60,854 bases of DNA from positions 1 to 60,854 of the forward strand of contig JANQJU010000052.1 of the NCBI GenBank assembly GCA_028281495.1. The letters are read 5' to 3'. The notes under the pieces are model-generated. The model was not told the origin of the DNA. It did not search any database and worked only from the letters and a program-made list of their open reading frames with translations. How positions within the stretch are numbered: position 1 is the first letter of the stretch; each line of letters begins with the position of its first letter. Made by a program: the position numbers and the translations under genes. Positions 1-8,033 of this stretch are shown in pieces. The DNA comes from SAR324 cluster bacterium. Its GTDB lineage: Bacteria > SAR324 > NAC60-12.

Positions 1-1767
1 CTCGGAGGAATCGATGAGGCCAGTGGTGATGATTTCGGGATTGCAGACGAAGGGTCCGACCTCAGTCTAGATGGTATGGATGGGGGGGATAGTGGCATGG
101 ATCTCGATATGGGTAGCATGGACGATGCCGGTGGCGACGAAATGGATTTCGGGAGCATGGCCAGCGAGGAAAGCGACATGGATGTCGGCGACCTTGATTT
201 AGGTGAAATGGACACCAGCGATCTTTCAGAGGAACTCGAGGCAGAAGAGCTGTCTTTGGACGACGACTTTTCCAGTCCTGAAGAATTAGAGACAGCGGTT
301 GATAGCTCCTTCGATATGGGCGAAGACGCCTCCGATTTCGATTTAGGCAGTGACACCTCACTCGATGAACCTACCATTGAGGAACCTGACTTCGACGAAG
401 CTGACCTGGATGAAGCACGCCTCGATGAACCTGACCTGGATGAGCCCGATTTGGCCTTAGATGGTGGCGAATCCGATTTCGATGGTATCGGACTCGATGA
501 ACCCGACTTGGCCTTAGATGGTGGCGAATCCGATTTTGATGATACCGGGTTCGATGAGCCTGAAATGGCAGACACAGACTTTAGTGCTTCGGATTCTGAT
601 TTCGATGAACCCGAAATGGCAGATAGTGGTTTTGATGATGCAGGTTCTGATTTTGATATGCCGGATGTGAGCGACGATGGTTCCGATTTCGGAGAAGACG
701 CTCTTGACGAATCAGGTTTCGACATGGATAGCACTTCAGGCTTTGACTTCGATGAGGAAGTCGATACTGTAGCCGCAGCAGGTGCAGTCGCTCTAGAGGA
801 AGAGAGTGAAACGATAAAATTTGACGTCGATGGCGAAATGGATGAACTCGCTGATGAAGACGCCCCTGCCACTGAAGTCGTTGAAGGGCCGGATGCAGTC
901 GAGCCTTCAAACTTCGATGAATCGGACACTTTCGACGAAACTGAATCCTTCGACGAAACTGATTTGGCAATGGATGATGCCACAGACGACGAAGCCGACT
1001 TGATGATGGATGACTCCTTCGATGGCAACGAGGATGAAGCCGACTTGATGATGGATGACTCCTTCGATAGCGACGAGGATGAAGCCGATTTGGCAATGGA
1101 AGAAGAATCCTTTGATGAAGCCGATCTCACGATGGAACAAGAATCGGAGGATGAAGCGGCCTTGATGATGGATGACGATTCATTTGGAGACGATTCCTAT
1201 CATGAACCGGATTCAGGGTTCGATGAAAGCCCCGCCGAAGAGGTAGCCGCTGCGGATGATGATCTGATCCTTCCCGATTTAAACGATGCCGATGGTATGG
1301 ATCTGGAGACAGAAGAGGATTCCTCTGAATTGCTCATGGAGGAAGAAGACTTCACACTAGAGCAGGAAGATTCAATGAGTGACACAATGTCCAGCGTAGG
1401 ATTGGATGCAGCGGATATAGAAAATGCTGAATTGGAACAACCTACCTTGGAACCCGAACCGCCAGAATCCTCTGTGACAGAAGCCGGTTTAGCAGCTCCC
1501 GGTACTCCTGCTTTGTCGACGTCTCAAGGATTGGGGACCGAATTGCTGCTTAATGTTGTTCATGATTTAGCGGTGGAAGTTGGGCGCACCCGATTGTCCG
1601 GTAAAGAAATTACCGATTTGACCTATGGCAGTGTTATTGGCTTGGAAAAAGCAGCAGGGGATCCGGTAGACCTCGTGTTGAACGGGAAGGTCATTGCCTA
1701 TGGAGAAGTTGTGTTGATCAACAAAGAGAAAGTGGGCATCCGGATCATTGGAATTAACCAGGATTGA
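1..1767 (+). CDS. FliN-type flagellar switch protein with giant acidic repetitive N-terminus (5' partial)
   Basis: The frame is open from base 1, so the start lies upstream of the window; 588 residues are visible. The last 75 or so residues form a clear SpoA/FliN domain, with GTELLLNVVHDLAVEVG, the V-G-RTRLSGKEI strand and LVLNGKVIAYGEV. FliN forms the bottom of the flagellar C-ring. Everything before it is extremely rich in Asp, Glu, Ser, Phe, Met and Leu, in short repeats such as DEPDLALDGGESDFD and DEADLMMDDSFD. The region is probably disordered. FliN is usually 80-140 residues, and FliY-type fusions carry a CheC domain rather than acidic repeats. A FliM gene follows 40 bp later. The domain call is firm; the role of the acidic region is unknown. 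Confidence 0.85.
   Translation, partial: LGGIDEASGDDFGIADEGSDLSLDGMDGGDSGMDLDMGSMDDAGGDEMDFGSMASEESDMDVGDLDLGEMDTSDLSEELEAEELSLDDDFSSPEELETAVDSSFDMGEDASDFDLGSDTSLDEPTIEEPDFDEADLDEARLDEPDLDEPDLALDGGESDFDGIGLDEPDLALDGGESDFDDTGFDEPEMADTDFSASDSDFDEPEMADSGFDDAGSDFDMPDVSDDGSDFGEDALDESGFDMDSTSGFDFDEEVDTVAAAGAVALEEESETIKFDVDGEMDELADEDAPATEVVEGPDAVEPSNFDESDTFDETESFDETDLAMDDATDDEADLMMDDSFDGNEDEADLMMDDSFDSDEDEADLAMEEESFDEADLTMEQESEDEAALMMDDDSFGDDSYHEPDSGFDESPAEEVAAADDDLILPDLNDADGMDLETEEDSSELLMEEEDFTLEQEDSMSDTMSSVGLDAADIENAELEQPTLEPEPPESSVTEAGLAAPGTPALSTSQGLGTELLLNVVHDLAVEVGRTRLSGKEITDLTYGSVIGLEKAAGDPVDLVLNGKVIAYGEVVLINKEKVGIRIIGINQD
442..541 (+). repeat. Near-identical direct repeat inside the FliN acidic region
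   Basis: A 43-bp unit at 442-484 recurs at 499-541 with only a few synonymous differences (period 57 bp). It encodes the EPDLALDGGESDFD unit. This suggests recent tandem expansion of the acidic region. Confidence 0.75.
991..1068 (+). repeat. Second tandem repeat inside the FliN acidic region
   Basis: A 33-bp unit at 991-1023 recurs identically at 1036-1068 (period 45 bp). It encodes EADLMMDDSFD. A diverged third unit follows at about 1081, reading EADLAMEEESFD. Confidence 0.75.
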
Positions 1768-1807
1768 GATAAATCGGATTTTACTTCAATAGCAAGGGGG
1801 CTTTTCC

Positions 1808-2767
1808 ATGTTAGTCGAAGCAGATGCAGCAATAGAACCGTATAGTCTAGTAGAATCAGAAATCGATACAGGACGGTATGCTTGGATGGATGTGATCTTG
1901 CGGCGTTGGGCACACCGGCTTGAAACCACCTTGTTCGAAAGACTTGGGATTATGTGCGAGGTATCAGCGGATGCTGCTGAAGGGATGCGGTTCGAAGAAT
2001 TTGGAAAACAATTTTCTACCCAATGCCCGATTTACATTTTCGAAACTGATTTCCACGGAAGTGGATTGATGGTCCTAGATAACCGATTTGCCCATGCCTG
2101 CCTGCAACCCAATGCCAAGGCGCGTCTCCAAGAACAACCCGATACTGTGCCACACCTGAATACAAAATCGCATCAGCGCCTACAAAATCTTTTAGTGTCG
2201 CTGTTGCGTGATTTCAAAAAAAGCTGGCAAGGCGTGGCGGAGGTCCGGTTGTTTCTCAAAAAAGTCACCACTCATTTTTTCCGAGCCAAAGTGATGGCTC
2301 CCTTTGAAAAATGTATTGTCACTCGTGTGCGTTTCCGTTCTCACGGATTCACTTCCCATCTGACGTTGTGTTTTCCGTATATGACCTTAGACCGCATTCT
2401 TCAACGTGAAGGCAAAAAAAGTACCCTACCCCCTGAACAACTAGAAAACTATTATTCCGATGTTCAAGATCATTTTCGCCAAAAATTAGAAGATTGCGAC
2501 TATGAAGTGGTAGCCGAACTCGGCTCCATCGAACTCAGTGCACATCATGGGCAACCTTCTATCCAAGTGGGTCAAATCTTACCGTTGCAATCTGTGATCG
2601 GTTCAGAACTTACGATCAAGGTCAACAATCAACCAGTGCTTACGGGTACCATCGGACAAACCGAAGATTTTTATGCCGTCCAAGTCGTGGGTGACTATCA
2701 AGAAAAAAAAGCAGAGTTCCGCAGTCGACCCCGCTCTTTCAATCCAATTCGCTGGCCTCAAGCCTGA
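1808..2767 (+). CDS. fliM: FliM-like flagellar motor switch protein
   Basis: The protein has 319 residues, close to the usual FliM length. The middle part resembles the FliM CheC-like domain (about residues 40-220, ending in LTLCFPYMTLDRIL). The last 80 residues form a SpoA domain (ELGSIELSAHHGQPSIQVG, then TIKVNNQPVLTG). FliM binds FliG and FliN in the C-ring and normally binds CheY-P through an N-terminal motif of the form LSQDEIDALL. That motif is not evident here: the N-terminus reads MLVEADAAIEPYSLVESEID. The start has a good ribosome-binding site (AAGGGGG, 7 nt upstream). The gene sits 40 bp after the acidic FliN and is probably co-transcribed. It is FliM-like with high likelihood; a paralogue outside the main flagellar set is possible. 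Confidence 0.8.
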   Translation: MLVEADAAIEPYSLVESEIDTGRYAWMDVILRRWAHRLETTLFERLGIMCEVSADAAEGMRFEEFGKQFSTQCPIYIFETDFHGSGLMVLDNRFAHACLQPNAKARLQEQPDTVPHLNTKSHQRLQNLLVSLLRDFKKSWQGVAEVRLFLKKVTTHFFRAKVMAPFEKCIVTRVRFRSHGFTSHLTLCFPYMTLDRILQREGKKSTLPPEQLENYYSDVQDHFRQKLEDCDYEVVAELGSIELSAHHGQPSIQVGQILPLQSVIGSELTIKVNNQPVLTGTIGQTEDFYAVQVVGDYQEKKAEFRSRPRSFNPIRWPQA

Positions 2768-2776
2768 CGCAATGGG

Positions 2777-4300
2777 TCAATTCCATTTTTTCCAACCTTC
2801 CATATAATAATGATGCACCTGCGGATGATCCAACGTGGATATTCCTACCGGTTCTGCATCCATATCTTTTTCAAAGAAAAACAGGTGTGGGATCACAGAG
2901 TCACTCAGGAATCGGGTGGGTACTGAAATAGGTATTGTGTCAAGATGCTCTCGGCCCACTCCTCCCGTGTTGCTCCCCATCACAAACCCCCATTCTCCAA
3001 ATGAAGGGATATATACATGGTAGGGGTCTACATATTTAAACCCGCTGTCTTTCATTGTGGCCACAATACTCCAAAAAGCTTTCCTTGCAAAAAACGGACT
3101 GGTGGCTTGGGTTACAAAAACTCCTCCTTTGGCCAAATGGCGCTTCACCAATTTGTAAAAGGCCTGGCTGTACAAGCGAGACAACGACAAATTGTTGGGA
3201 TCCGGTAGATCGGCCACAATCACGTCGTAAATTTCTGAAGTTTCTTCAAGAAATACAAACGCATCCCGATGCACCGAAGTCAGACGCATATCACTTAAGC
3301 TGTTTTGGTTAAGCCGTAACAACAGCGGATGGGTGGAAGCCATCCGCACCATTTCCGGATCTAAATCTACTAGAGTGACCTGTTTCACTTCTTCATATTT
3401 GAACAACTCGCGTGCTACCAAACCATCCCCTCCCCCCAAAATTAAAATTTTTTGACGACGTGCTGCTGCCTTCATCGGAATGTGAACCAGTGATTCGTGA
3501 TAGCGGTATTCGTCTAGGGCTGAGAATTGCAGATTTCCATCGATATAAAGGCGGAGGTCATGCTTATTTTTTGTGAGAACAAGTTGTTGATAAGGTGTCT
3601 GCTTTGTGAAAATCACGCGATCATCGAAGATTCCTGTGTTCCACGCTTTCAGAAGAACTTGCGAAAAGATCAACACTGTTAACAAAAACCCTCCCACTCC
3701 GAGTGTAGCAATCCAATAAATCCGTTTCCGAGATTGCCCCAATTCATCAGCAAATGCCCACAGGGTTAAGATACCAATCCCCATGTTCACGAGTCCAAAG
3801 ATTAAAGAAGAGCGGAAAATTCCAAAAAGCGGTAAGAGCAAAAATGGAAATAACAGCGTGGCCAGTAAAGCACCGAAGTAGTCCACCGAAAGAATGTTCG
3901 AAATATTGAGCCGCAGTTTGTAGTAGCTCCCCATCAGTCGGGTGAGCAAAGGGATCTCCAAACCAATTAAAATCCCAATCGCTAAGATGAGAGCGATCAT
4001 GCATGGATAATATCCATCCGTGTAGGCGTATGCCAAATAGAGCAATGGGACGCACATTCCGCCTAAGCAGCCTAAAGCAAGCTCCATTGCAATGAATTTG
4101 GAAAGTAGTGATTTTTGTAAGTATCGAGAGAGGAAGGAACCAATCCCCATTGCCATCATGTAGAGGCCAATGGTGATGGAGAAGTGCTTTACGCTATCAC
4201 CCAAAAAGTAAGAAGATGTAGTACTGATCAGAAGTTCGTAAATGATTGAACAAATGCCCGCAATCAAGGTCGAGGCAATGAGGATCCAGACCTTTTTCAT
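2777..4300 (-). CDS. Membrane-anchored spermidine-synthase-like (polyamine aminopropyltransferase) protein
   Basis: The 507-residue protein has about seven hydrophobic segments in residues 1-215, followed by an aminopropyltransferase/SAM-type Rossmann domain. Visible motifs are YRYHESLVHIP, LILGGGDG, VTLVDLDPEMV and DVIVADLPDPN. These match the SpeE family, which transfers an aminopropyl group from decarboxylated SAM to putrescine. SpeE proteins fused to an N-terminal membrane domain are a known subgroup, and their in vivo substrate is less certain. The start overlaps the upstream gene's stop by 4 nt (ATGA), so the two are translationally coupled. With the DUF350-type gene upstream it resembles the polyamine-linked membrane operons known from many bacteria. 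No SAM decarboxylase is seen in the window. Confidence 0.85.
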   Translation of the reverse strand: MKKVWILIASTLIAGICSIIYELLISTTSSYFLGDSVKHFSITIGLYMMAMGIGSFLSRYLQKSLLSKFIAMELALGCLGGMCVPLLYLAYAYTDGYYPCMIALILAIGILIGLEIPLLTRLMGSYYKLRLNISNILSVDYFGALLATLLFPFLLLPLFGIFRSSLIFGLVNMGIGILTLWAFADELGQSRKRIYWIATLGVGGFLLTVLIFSQVLLKAWNTGIFDDRVIFTKQTPYQQLVLTKNKHDLRLYIDGNLQFSALDEYRYHESLVHIPMKAAARRQKILILGGGDGLVARELFKYEEVKQVTLVDLDPEMVRMASTHPLLLRLNQNSLSDMRLTSVHRDAFVFLEETSEIYDVIVADLPDPNNLSLSRLYSQAFYKLVKRHLAKGGVFVTQATSPFFARKAFWSIVATMKDSGFKYVDPYHVYIPSFGEWGFVMGSNTGGVGREHLDTIPISVPTRFLSDSVIPHLFFFEKDMDAEPVGISTLDHPQVHHYYMEGWKKWN

Positions 4301-5124
4301 TTCCCTTTATTCTGTTCATCACGCAAACGTCGGGGACCGCTCACGCTACCTTCCCGAACACTCCGACTGTCGTAGTAATTGACGTTCACAAATATACCAG
4401 GACTGTAATACCCTCCAACATATTGGTTTGCCCAAGCTGCGGTGTAACTCGCGTAAAATAGAAATCCAAAAACCAACACAAAACAAGCCAACACAAACCA
4501 TGCGAACAGAGGAGGAATTCGCGCGGCAAACACCATCAAAAATGCCATCACGCCAGCCACAATCGTGAGGAACAACATGGGCCCGAATGTACCCCGCTTC
4601 CTCATCAAACGGAACGTAATATCCCCCAGTTCCTCTGGAGGATAGCCTTCGTCCATATACGTCAAAAAATAATAATCACCAGGATCGAGTAAAATTTCAG
4701 TGGTCAAATCTGTTTCGCTTTCTGCCCAAGCTCCATCCGAATCATGGCCAGTTTCTGCCCAAAGCTCTTTGTCGAAGGAAAACAAAAAAGCCTCCTTGCC
4801 ATCATAAACTTCGGTGACCACCTGACTCCAACCATCGGAAGTTCGAAATTCTTGTTTGATTTCGATTTCAACCAGAGTTTGTTCTTCAAAACTGATCGGG
4901 CCCATCACTTGCCCCTCAGGAGAAAATTGGTGCGCTTCCGGTTCCGCGGAATCGGAGGAGAGGTATAAACCAATTGTCAAGCTAGCCAGCCCGATACCTA
5001 TCAGCACTAGCAGGAGCCAACCGGCACTTTTTTTCTTAGGAGGGTTTCGCTGACGAGCTTTTGCAGATTTTGATGAAGATTTATTACGTCGGGTTGCTCG
5101 ACGGGGTGGATTTTGTTCAGCCAT
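4297..5124 (-). CDS. Unknown membrane protein of the polyamine-linked operon
   Basis: The protein has 275 residues. It begins with a very basic cytoplasmic stretch (about residues 1-32), then a transmembrane helix (33-52, GWLLLVLIGIGLASLTIGLY). An extracytoplasmic, acidic, probably beta-rich domain follows (about 60-180), then two more membrane helices (about 185-230). The tail carries Tyr/Asn-rich and Arg-rich patches. I do not recognise the family with certainty. DUF4178-type proteins in similar operons have a comparable beta domain plus C-terminal helices, so a distant relation is possible. It overlaps the spermidine-synthase-like gene by 4 nt and lies 38 bp after the DUF350-type gene. No good ribosome-binding site precedes its ATG. 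Confidence 0.6.
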   Translation of the reverse strand: MAEQNPPRRATRRNKSSSKSAKARQRNPPKKKSAGWLLLVLIGIGLASLTIGLYLSSDSAEPEAHQFSPEGQVMGPISFEEQTLVEIEIKQEFRTSDGWSQVVTEVYDGKEAFLFSFDKELWAETGHDSDGAWAESETDLTTEILLDPGDYYFLTYMDEGYPPEELGDITFRLMRKRGTFGPMLFLTIVAGVMAFLMVFAARIPPLFAWFVLACFVLVFGFLFYASYTAAWANQYVGGYYSPGIFVNVNYYDSRSVREGSVSGPRRLRDEQNKGK

Positions 5125-5162
5125 AATAATTTTGGAAAATTATGTTAGCAATCCTCAGGTCA

Positions 5163-5996
5163 TCAAATGATCATGAACAACACAGCTGCAAACGTGATCG
5201 CGATGCTGGCTTCCAAAAAGCTGGCTCCCAAGTTGCGATCCGTTTGGATCTCCTCACTGAGGTCGGCGTGCGGAATAATCATCTTGTCAAAGAAAAAACG
5301 AATCAAGGGCAGAAAGATGAAACCGAGCACTGCATCCAAAGCGAAATACCCCAGACTTTCCATCCAACTTGTGAATTCGATGGAAGCTGCATTCATCATG
5401 AGGATTCCAAAAGCGATCAAAGTCCCCCCAAAAGCCACACCCGCAGCCACATTGTCATCTTCAATTTCGTCATGGATATCAAAAGGGGTTATTTTGTTAT
5501 AAACCCAAGTAAATGCGATCAAAGACACTTGGCCCAATAAGAAAAAAATGATGGTGGTATGGGGTCCTCCCCCTTCTCCATGAATGGCTCCCGCAATAAT
5601 GAGTCCGGAAGCTACATAGGAACCGAATTGCACGGCGCCCGTACCACAATTTCGATCTTCCAGAATTTCTTTCATGTTCGAGAACTTGTAGAGGATGACC
5701 TTGTCATTGATGATCCGTGCAGCATTGAGCATCAAAACCCCTAGCCCGGCATAACCAGCCACCAACAACACATCACGCCATAACTCTTGCTGAGGCCCCA
5801 TCATGGCTCCCACAAAAATAATACCCGTTGCCCCTAGATACCCCGACACACTGATACATAATGCAATGTTGTCTTTCTGGGTCAATTCTTCGTCCATTTG
5901 ATATGGAGTTAGGAAATCTTTTAACTTTTTGGCAATTAGGAAAAACCCCAGAAATAAGGAAGTGTAGATCACGATTTGTAGGATGCTATTGAGCAT
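5163..5996 (-). CDS. DUF350 family membrane protein (about four repeat units)
   Basis: The 277-residue protein is mostly membrane helices, about eight in all. Four internal units share an Asp-X-Asn or Asp-Arg-Asn motif leading into a Gly-rich helix: QKDNIALCISVSGYLG, EDRNCGTGAVQFGSYV, EDDNVAAGVAFGGTL and TDRNLGASFLEASIA. This is the DUF350 pattern; E. coli YjfL has two units. The start at 5996 is chosen because GGGGAGAA lies just upstream. A longer frame to 6068 would overlap the PhzF gene. DUF350 genes often sit with spermidine-synthase and glutathionylspermidine-synthase-like genes, as here. The molecular function is unknown. Confidence 0.75.
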   Translation of the reverse strand: MLNSILQIVIYTSLFLGFFLIAKKLKDFLTPYQMDEELTQKDNIALCISVSGYLGATGIIFVGAMMGPQQELWRDVLLVAGYAGLGVLMLNAARIINDKVILYKFSNMKEILEDRNCGTGAVQFGSYVASGLIIAGAIHGEGGGPHTTIIFFLLGQVSLIAFTWVYNKITPFDIHDEIEDDNVAAGVAFGGTLIAFGILMMNAASIEFTSWMESLGYFALDAVLGFIFLPLIRFFFDKMIIPHADLSEEIQTDRNLGASFLEASIAITFAAVLFMII

Positions 5997-6030
5997 ACTG
6001 TTCTCCCCACTATAATGATTCGTTACCCAA

Positions 6031-6813
6031 CTATACCCAAATTCTTCCTTGAAGGTAAAGAGTGGCATAACCCGCGAGTTCCACCCGATCTCCTATCGAT
6101 TTGCAAAACAGATCTCCCCTCCGAGGCGAAATTTGTACTGCATGCAATGACTCTTTTTCTAAACGCTGCGACCAATAGGGGGTCATCAAACAGTGGGCTG
6201 AACCCGTGACAGGGTCTTCCGGAATGCCAGCTTTTGGTGCAAAAAAGCGTGACACAAAATCGACCTGATCTCCAGGAGCGGTTGCCATCACAGCCCTTCG
6301 ATCCAACTTTTGCAACAAAAACATATTCGGTTGTAGCGCATGCACCTCGGCTTCAGAATCATAAACCACCATATAATCCCGCTCATTGGAAAACACCGGT
6401 TTAGGATCTGTCCCTAACGCTTCAAACAAACCGCCAGGATTTTCGCATTCTGTGACAGGCAACGCTGGAAAATCCATCACGAGTAAATCCCCTTGTTGTT
6501 GGACGGTCAGACGCCCACTCTTTGTTTCGAAATGGATGACCTCTGATTCAGGACTGAGGTGATTCAGCAAAATATAAGCCGAAGCCAGAGTGGCGTGGCC
6601 ACAAAGTTCTACCTCTAAAGTAGGAGTGAACCAACGCAGCTCATAGTGATCGCCGGCTTTCACAAAAAAAGCCGTTTCTGACAAATTGTTCTCGGATGCA
6701 ATGGCTTGCATCAGAGAAGGTTCTAGCCATGCCTCCAACGGACAAATCGCTGCTGGATTGCCCGCAAATACACGATTGGTGAATGCATCCACTTGATATA
6801 ATGTCAACTCCAT
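6031..6813 (-). CDS. PhzF-family isomerase-like protein
   Basis: The 260-residue protein starts MELTLYQVDAFTNRVFAGNP, the hallmark of the PhzF family (two diaminopimelate-epimerase-like halves). The conserved SETAF segment with its catalytic-type Glu is at about residues 45-49. ELCGHATLASA and the C-terminal DPVTGSAHC loop are also present. Characterised members isomerise DHHA in phenazine synthesis, but most, as here, occur without other phenazine genes and have unknown substrates. AGGAGA sits 6 nt before the ATG. It is the first gene of the minus-strand operon, 35 bp ahead of the DUF350-type gene. A metabolic link to polyamines is only suggested by position. Confidence 0.85.
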   Translation of the reverse strand: MELTLYQVDAFTNRVFAGNPAAICPLEAWLEPSLMQAIASENNLSETAFFVKAGDHYELRWFTPTLEVELCGHATLASAYILLNHLSPESEVIHFETKSGRLTVQQQGDLLVMDFPALPVTECENPGGLFEALGTDPKPVFSNERDYMVVYDSEAEVHALQPNMFLLQKLDRRAVMATAPGDQVDFVSRFFAPKAGIPEDPVTGSAHCLMTPYWSQRLEKESLHAVQISPRRGDLFCKSIGDRVELAGYATLYLQGRIWV

Positions 6814-7012
6814 TGTTGCTCTCCTGTTGATGAGTCAAAAATTTGTATGGGTCAGAAAATGCCGCCCTCCGGAAAGAAGCTAGGAAAAAGTATCCCTCTG
6901 GTGTCAAAACAATGGGAATCCCATAACAAATCATAATGAATTTGAGAAATTTTTACCGGGTGTTGCTTCAATTTAGATAGCAACTTCACTTTTCGAAAAA
7001 AATAACCACGCA

Positions 7013-7028
7013 TGGCACACCCACTGCA
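7013..7028 (+). promoter_or_regulatory. Sigma-54-like (-24/-12) promoter candidate
   Basis: TGGCAC is followed by TGCA with the invariant GG (7014-7015) and GC (7026-7027) exactly 12 nt apart, as sigma-54 requires. The consensus is TGGCACG-N4-TTGC; this site has A for the G and C for the first T. Transcription would begin near 7039. No enhancer-binding site was identified. Confidence 0.4.
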
Positions 7029-7038
7029 AAAACAATCA

Positions 7039-7151
7039 CTGAAAGCTGAGAAAGCAGGGAAGCGATCTCGGCTTCGAGCAGACCATGTTCGTGAGTTTTG
7101 GCTATGGCTCCCACTTGCCCCTCAAGGATGAGGGCAAGTGGGATTTTTTTT
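7039..7151 (+). ncRNA. Candidate short RNA (or attenuated 5' leader)
   Basis: About 110 nt separate the presumed sigma-54 start from the end of a strong intrinsic terminator. The interval has no open frame of note but has its own small inverted repeat (GAAGC...GCTTC near 7059-7075). It could be a free small RNA, or a leader whose terminator must be read through to express the YdjM-like gene 18 bp further on. It matches no RNA family I recognise (not 6S, SRP or tmRNA). The 5' end is inferred. Confidence 0.35.
7110..7151 (+). terminator. Strong intrinsic terminator
   Basis: CCCACTTGCCC (7110-7120) pairs perfectly over 11 bp with GGGCAAGTGGG (7132-7142) and is followed by eight T residues. It ends only 18 bp before the next start codon, and no coding gene lies upstream on this strand. 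Confidence 0.85.
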
Positions 7152-7168
7152 CGCGCATATAGGTTGCC

Positions 7169-7693
7169 ATGAATTTTAAGGGACATGTGACTGGCGGAGT
7201 GGTCACTGGAGTTGCCGTTACAACAAGTGCCATGGTGTTGAGTGGACCCGTCGGGATTCCCGCCCCACCCTTAGTATTGGCTCAAGTTTTTGCAGTAACC
7301 GTTTTTTTCAGCCTATTCCCTGATTTGGATATCAGTTCTGTGCCACAGCGCTGGTTTTTTCGAGCCATCTTCTTGACCCTGTTGGTGTTGAGTTATTATG
7401 GCTACTATGAGGAAGCTACCCTCTTAGCCTTAGTTGCGATTTCCCCATTGCTTGACCATCATCGGAGTTGGACTCACAATGTCCTTTCGGTATGGATCTT
7501 CCCCTTCATCTTGGCTTGCATATACGAATACATCCTTACCAAAGATCGTTTCTTTACATCATGGTCTTTGGAAAACGTGACAACTCATCTTCTCGATAAC
7601 CTTTGGCTCGTCGTCGCCTGTATTTTTGGATGGTACACGCACCTCTTGCTGGATTCTCTCAAACGATTCCGGAAATTTAAATTGCATCCTTAA
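7169..7693 (+). CDS. YdjM/DUF457-type inner-membrane protein (metal-dependent hydrolase family)
   Basis: The 174-residue protein has several membrane helices (about 10-30, 38-53, 65-100, 108-125 and 145-165). Conserved polar motifs of the family are present: the N-terminal NFKGHVTGG with its His, FPDLDI, DHHRSWTHN and the late HLLLDSL. These His/Asp patterns are those of LexA-regulated YdjM and related membrane-bound, presumably metal-dependent hydrolases of unknown substrate. It follows the intrinsic terminator closely, so expression may depend on read-through or on a promoter within the hairpin region. Confidence 0.75.
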   Translation: MNFKGHVTGGVVTGVAVTTSAMVLSGPVGIPAPPLVLAQVFAVTVFFSLFPDLDISSVPQRWFFRAIFLTLLVLSYYGYYEEATLLALVAISPLLDHHRSWTHNVLSVWIFPFILACIYEYILTKDRFFTSWSLENVTTHLLDNLWLVVACIFGWYTHLLLDSLKRFRKFKLHP

Positions 7694-8033
7694 CTCCATC
7701 CCATTTCCTCGGACTTTCCAATTAACTTTCCCCTAAAATTATGCCATAACATCAGATCTTTCCTATCGGTGGATCGCGTGACAAAAATTGCTATAGGCGT
7801 CATTGACCATCTCACCATAAACGCAGTCAATTCCTCCTAAGGACGACCTGAAAAAAGCGAGTTCTTCCCAAGAACAATCTTTGAAAAGGTCGGTTTGGGA
7901 GAAACACCCCCCCAATGGAGGACAACCCCTGCCAGGGAAGAGCAAAATGGAAACCAAGCGTGGGTAAGGCCAATCCATTGAGGGAAATGGCTCAAAAGAA
8001 TGCTGAATAATTTAAAAACCGGGGGTGAAGGAG
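7694..8033. other. Intergenic spacer without clear features
   Basis: This 340-bp spacer lies between two plus-strand genes. One weak hairpin (GTTCTT CCC AAGAAC, around 7850) is present but has no T-run. No tRNA, riboswitch or confident promoter was recognised. Confidence 0.5.

Larger units (their letters stand above)
6814..7168. other. Intergenic region with candidate promoter, small RNA and terminator
   Basis: This 355-bp divergent spacer between the PhzF-like gene and the YdjM-like gene has no convincing protein gene. A minus-strand frame at 6986-7186 runs back through a terminator hairpin and is probably chance. The right half holds the sigma-54-like promoter, candidate RNA and terminator listed separately. 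Confidence 0.6.

Noticed and set aside
442..1068. CRISPR array from the repeated DNA
   Set aside because: Repeats are in frame, encode acidic protein units, and the spacers are also coding; there are no palindromic repeats or cas genes.
581..1096. Long minus-strand frames opposite the acidic FliN repeats (also 907-1140)
   Set aside because: They are mirror frames of a repetitive Asp/Glu-coding strand, rich in His and Arg, with no start signal; the plus-strand frame ends in a clear SpoA domain.
6986..7186. 66-codon minus-strand frame
   Set aside because: It reads back through the terminator stem and the YdjM-like start; no ribosome-binding site.
7750..7790. Sigma-54-like sequence ahead of the first CheY-like gene
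   Set aside because: The GG and GC elements are not 12 nt apart.
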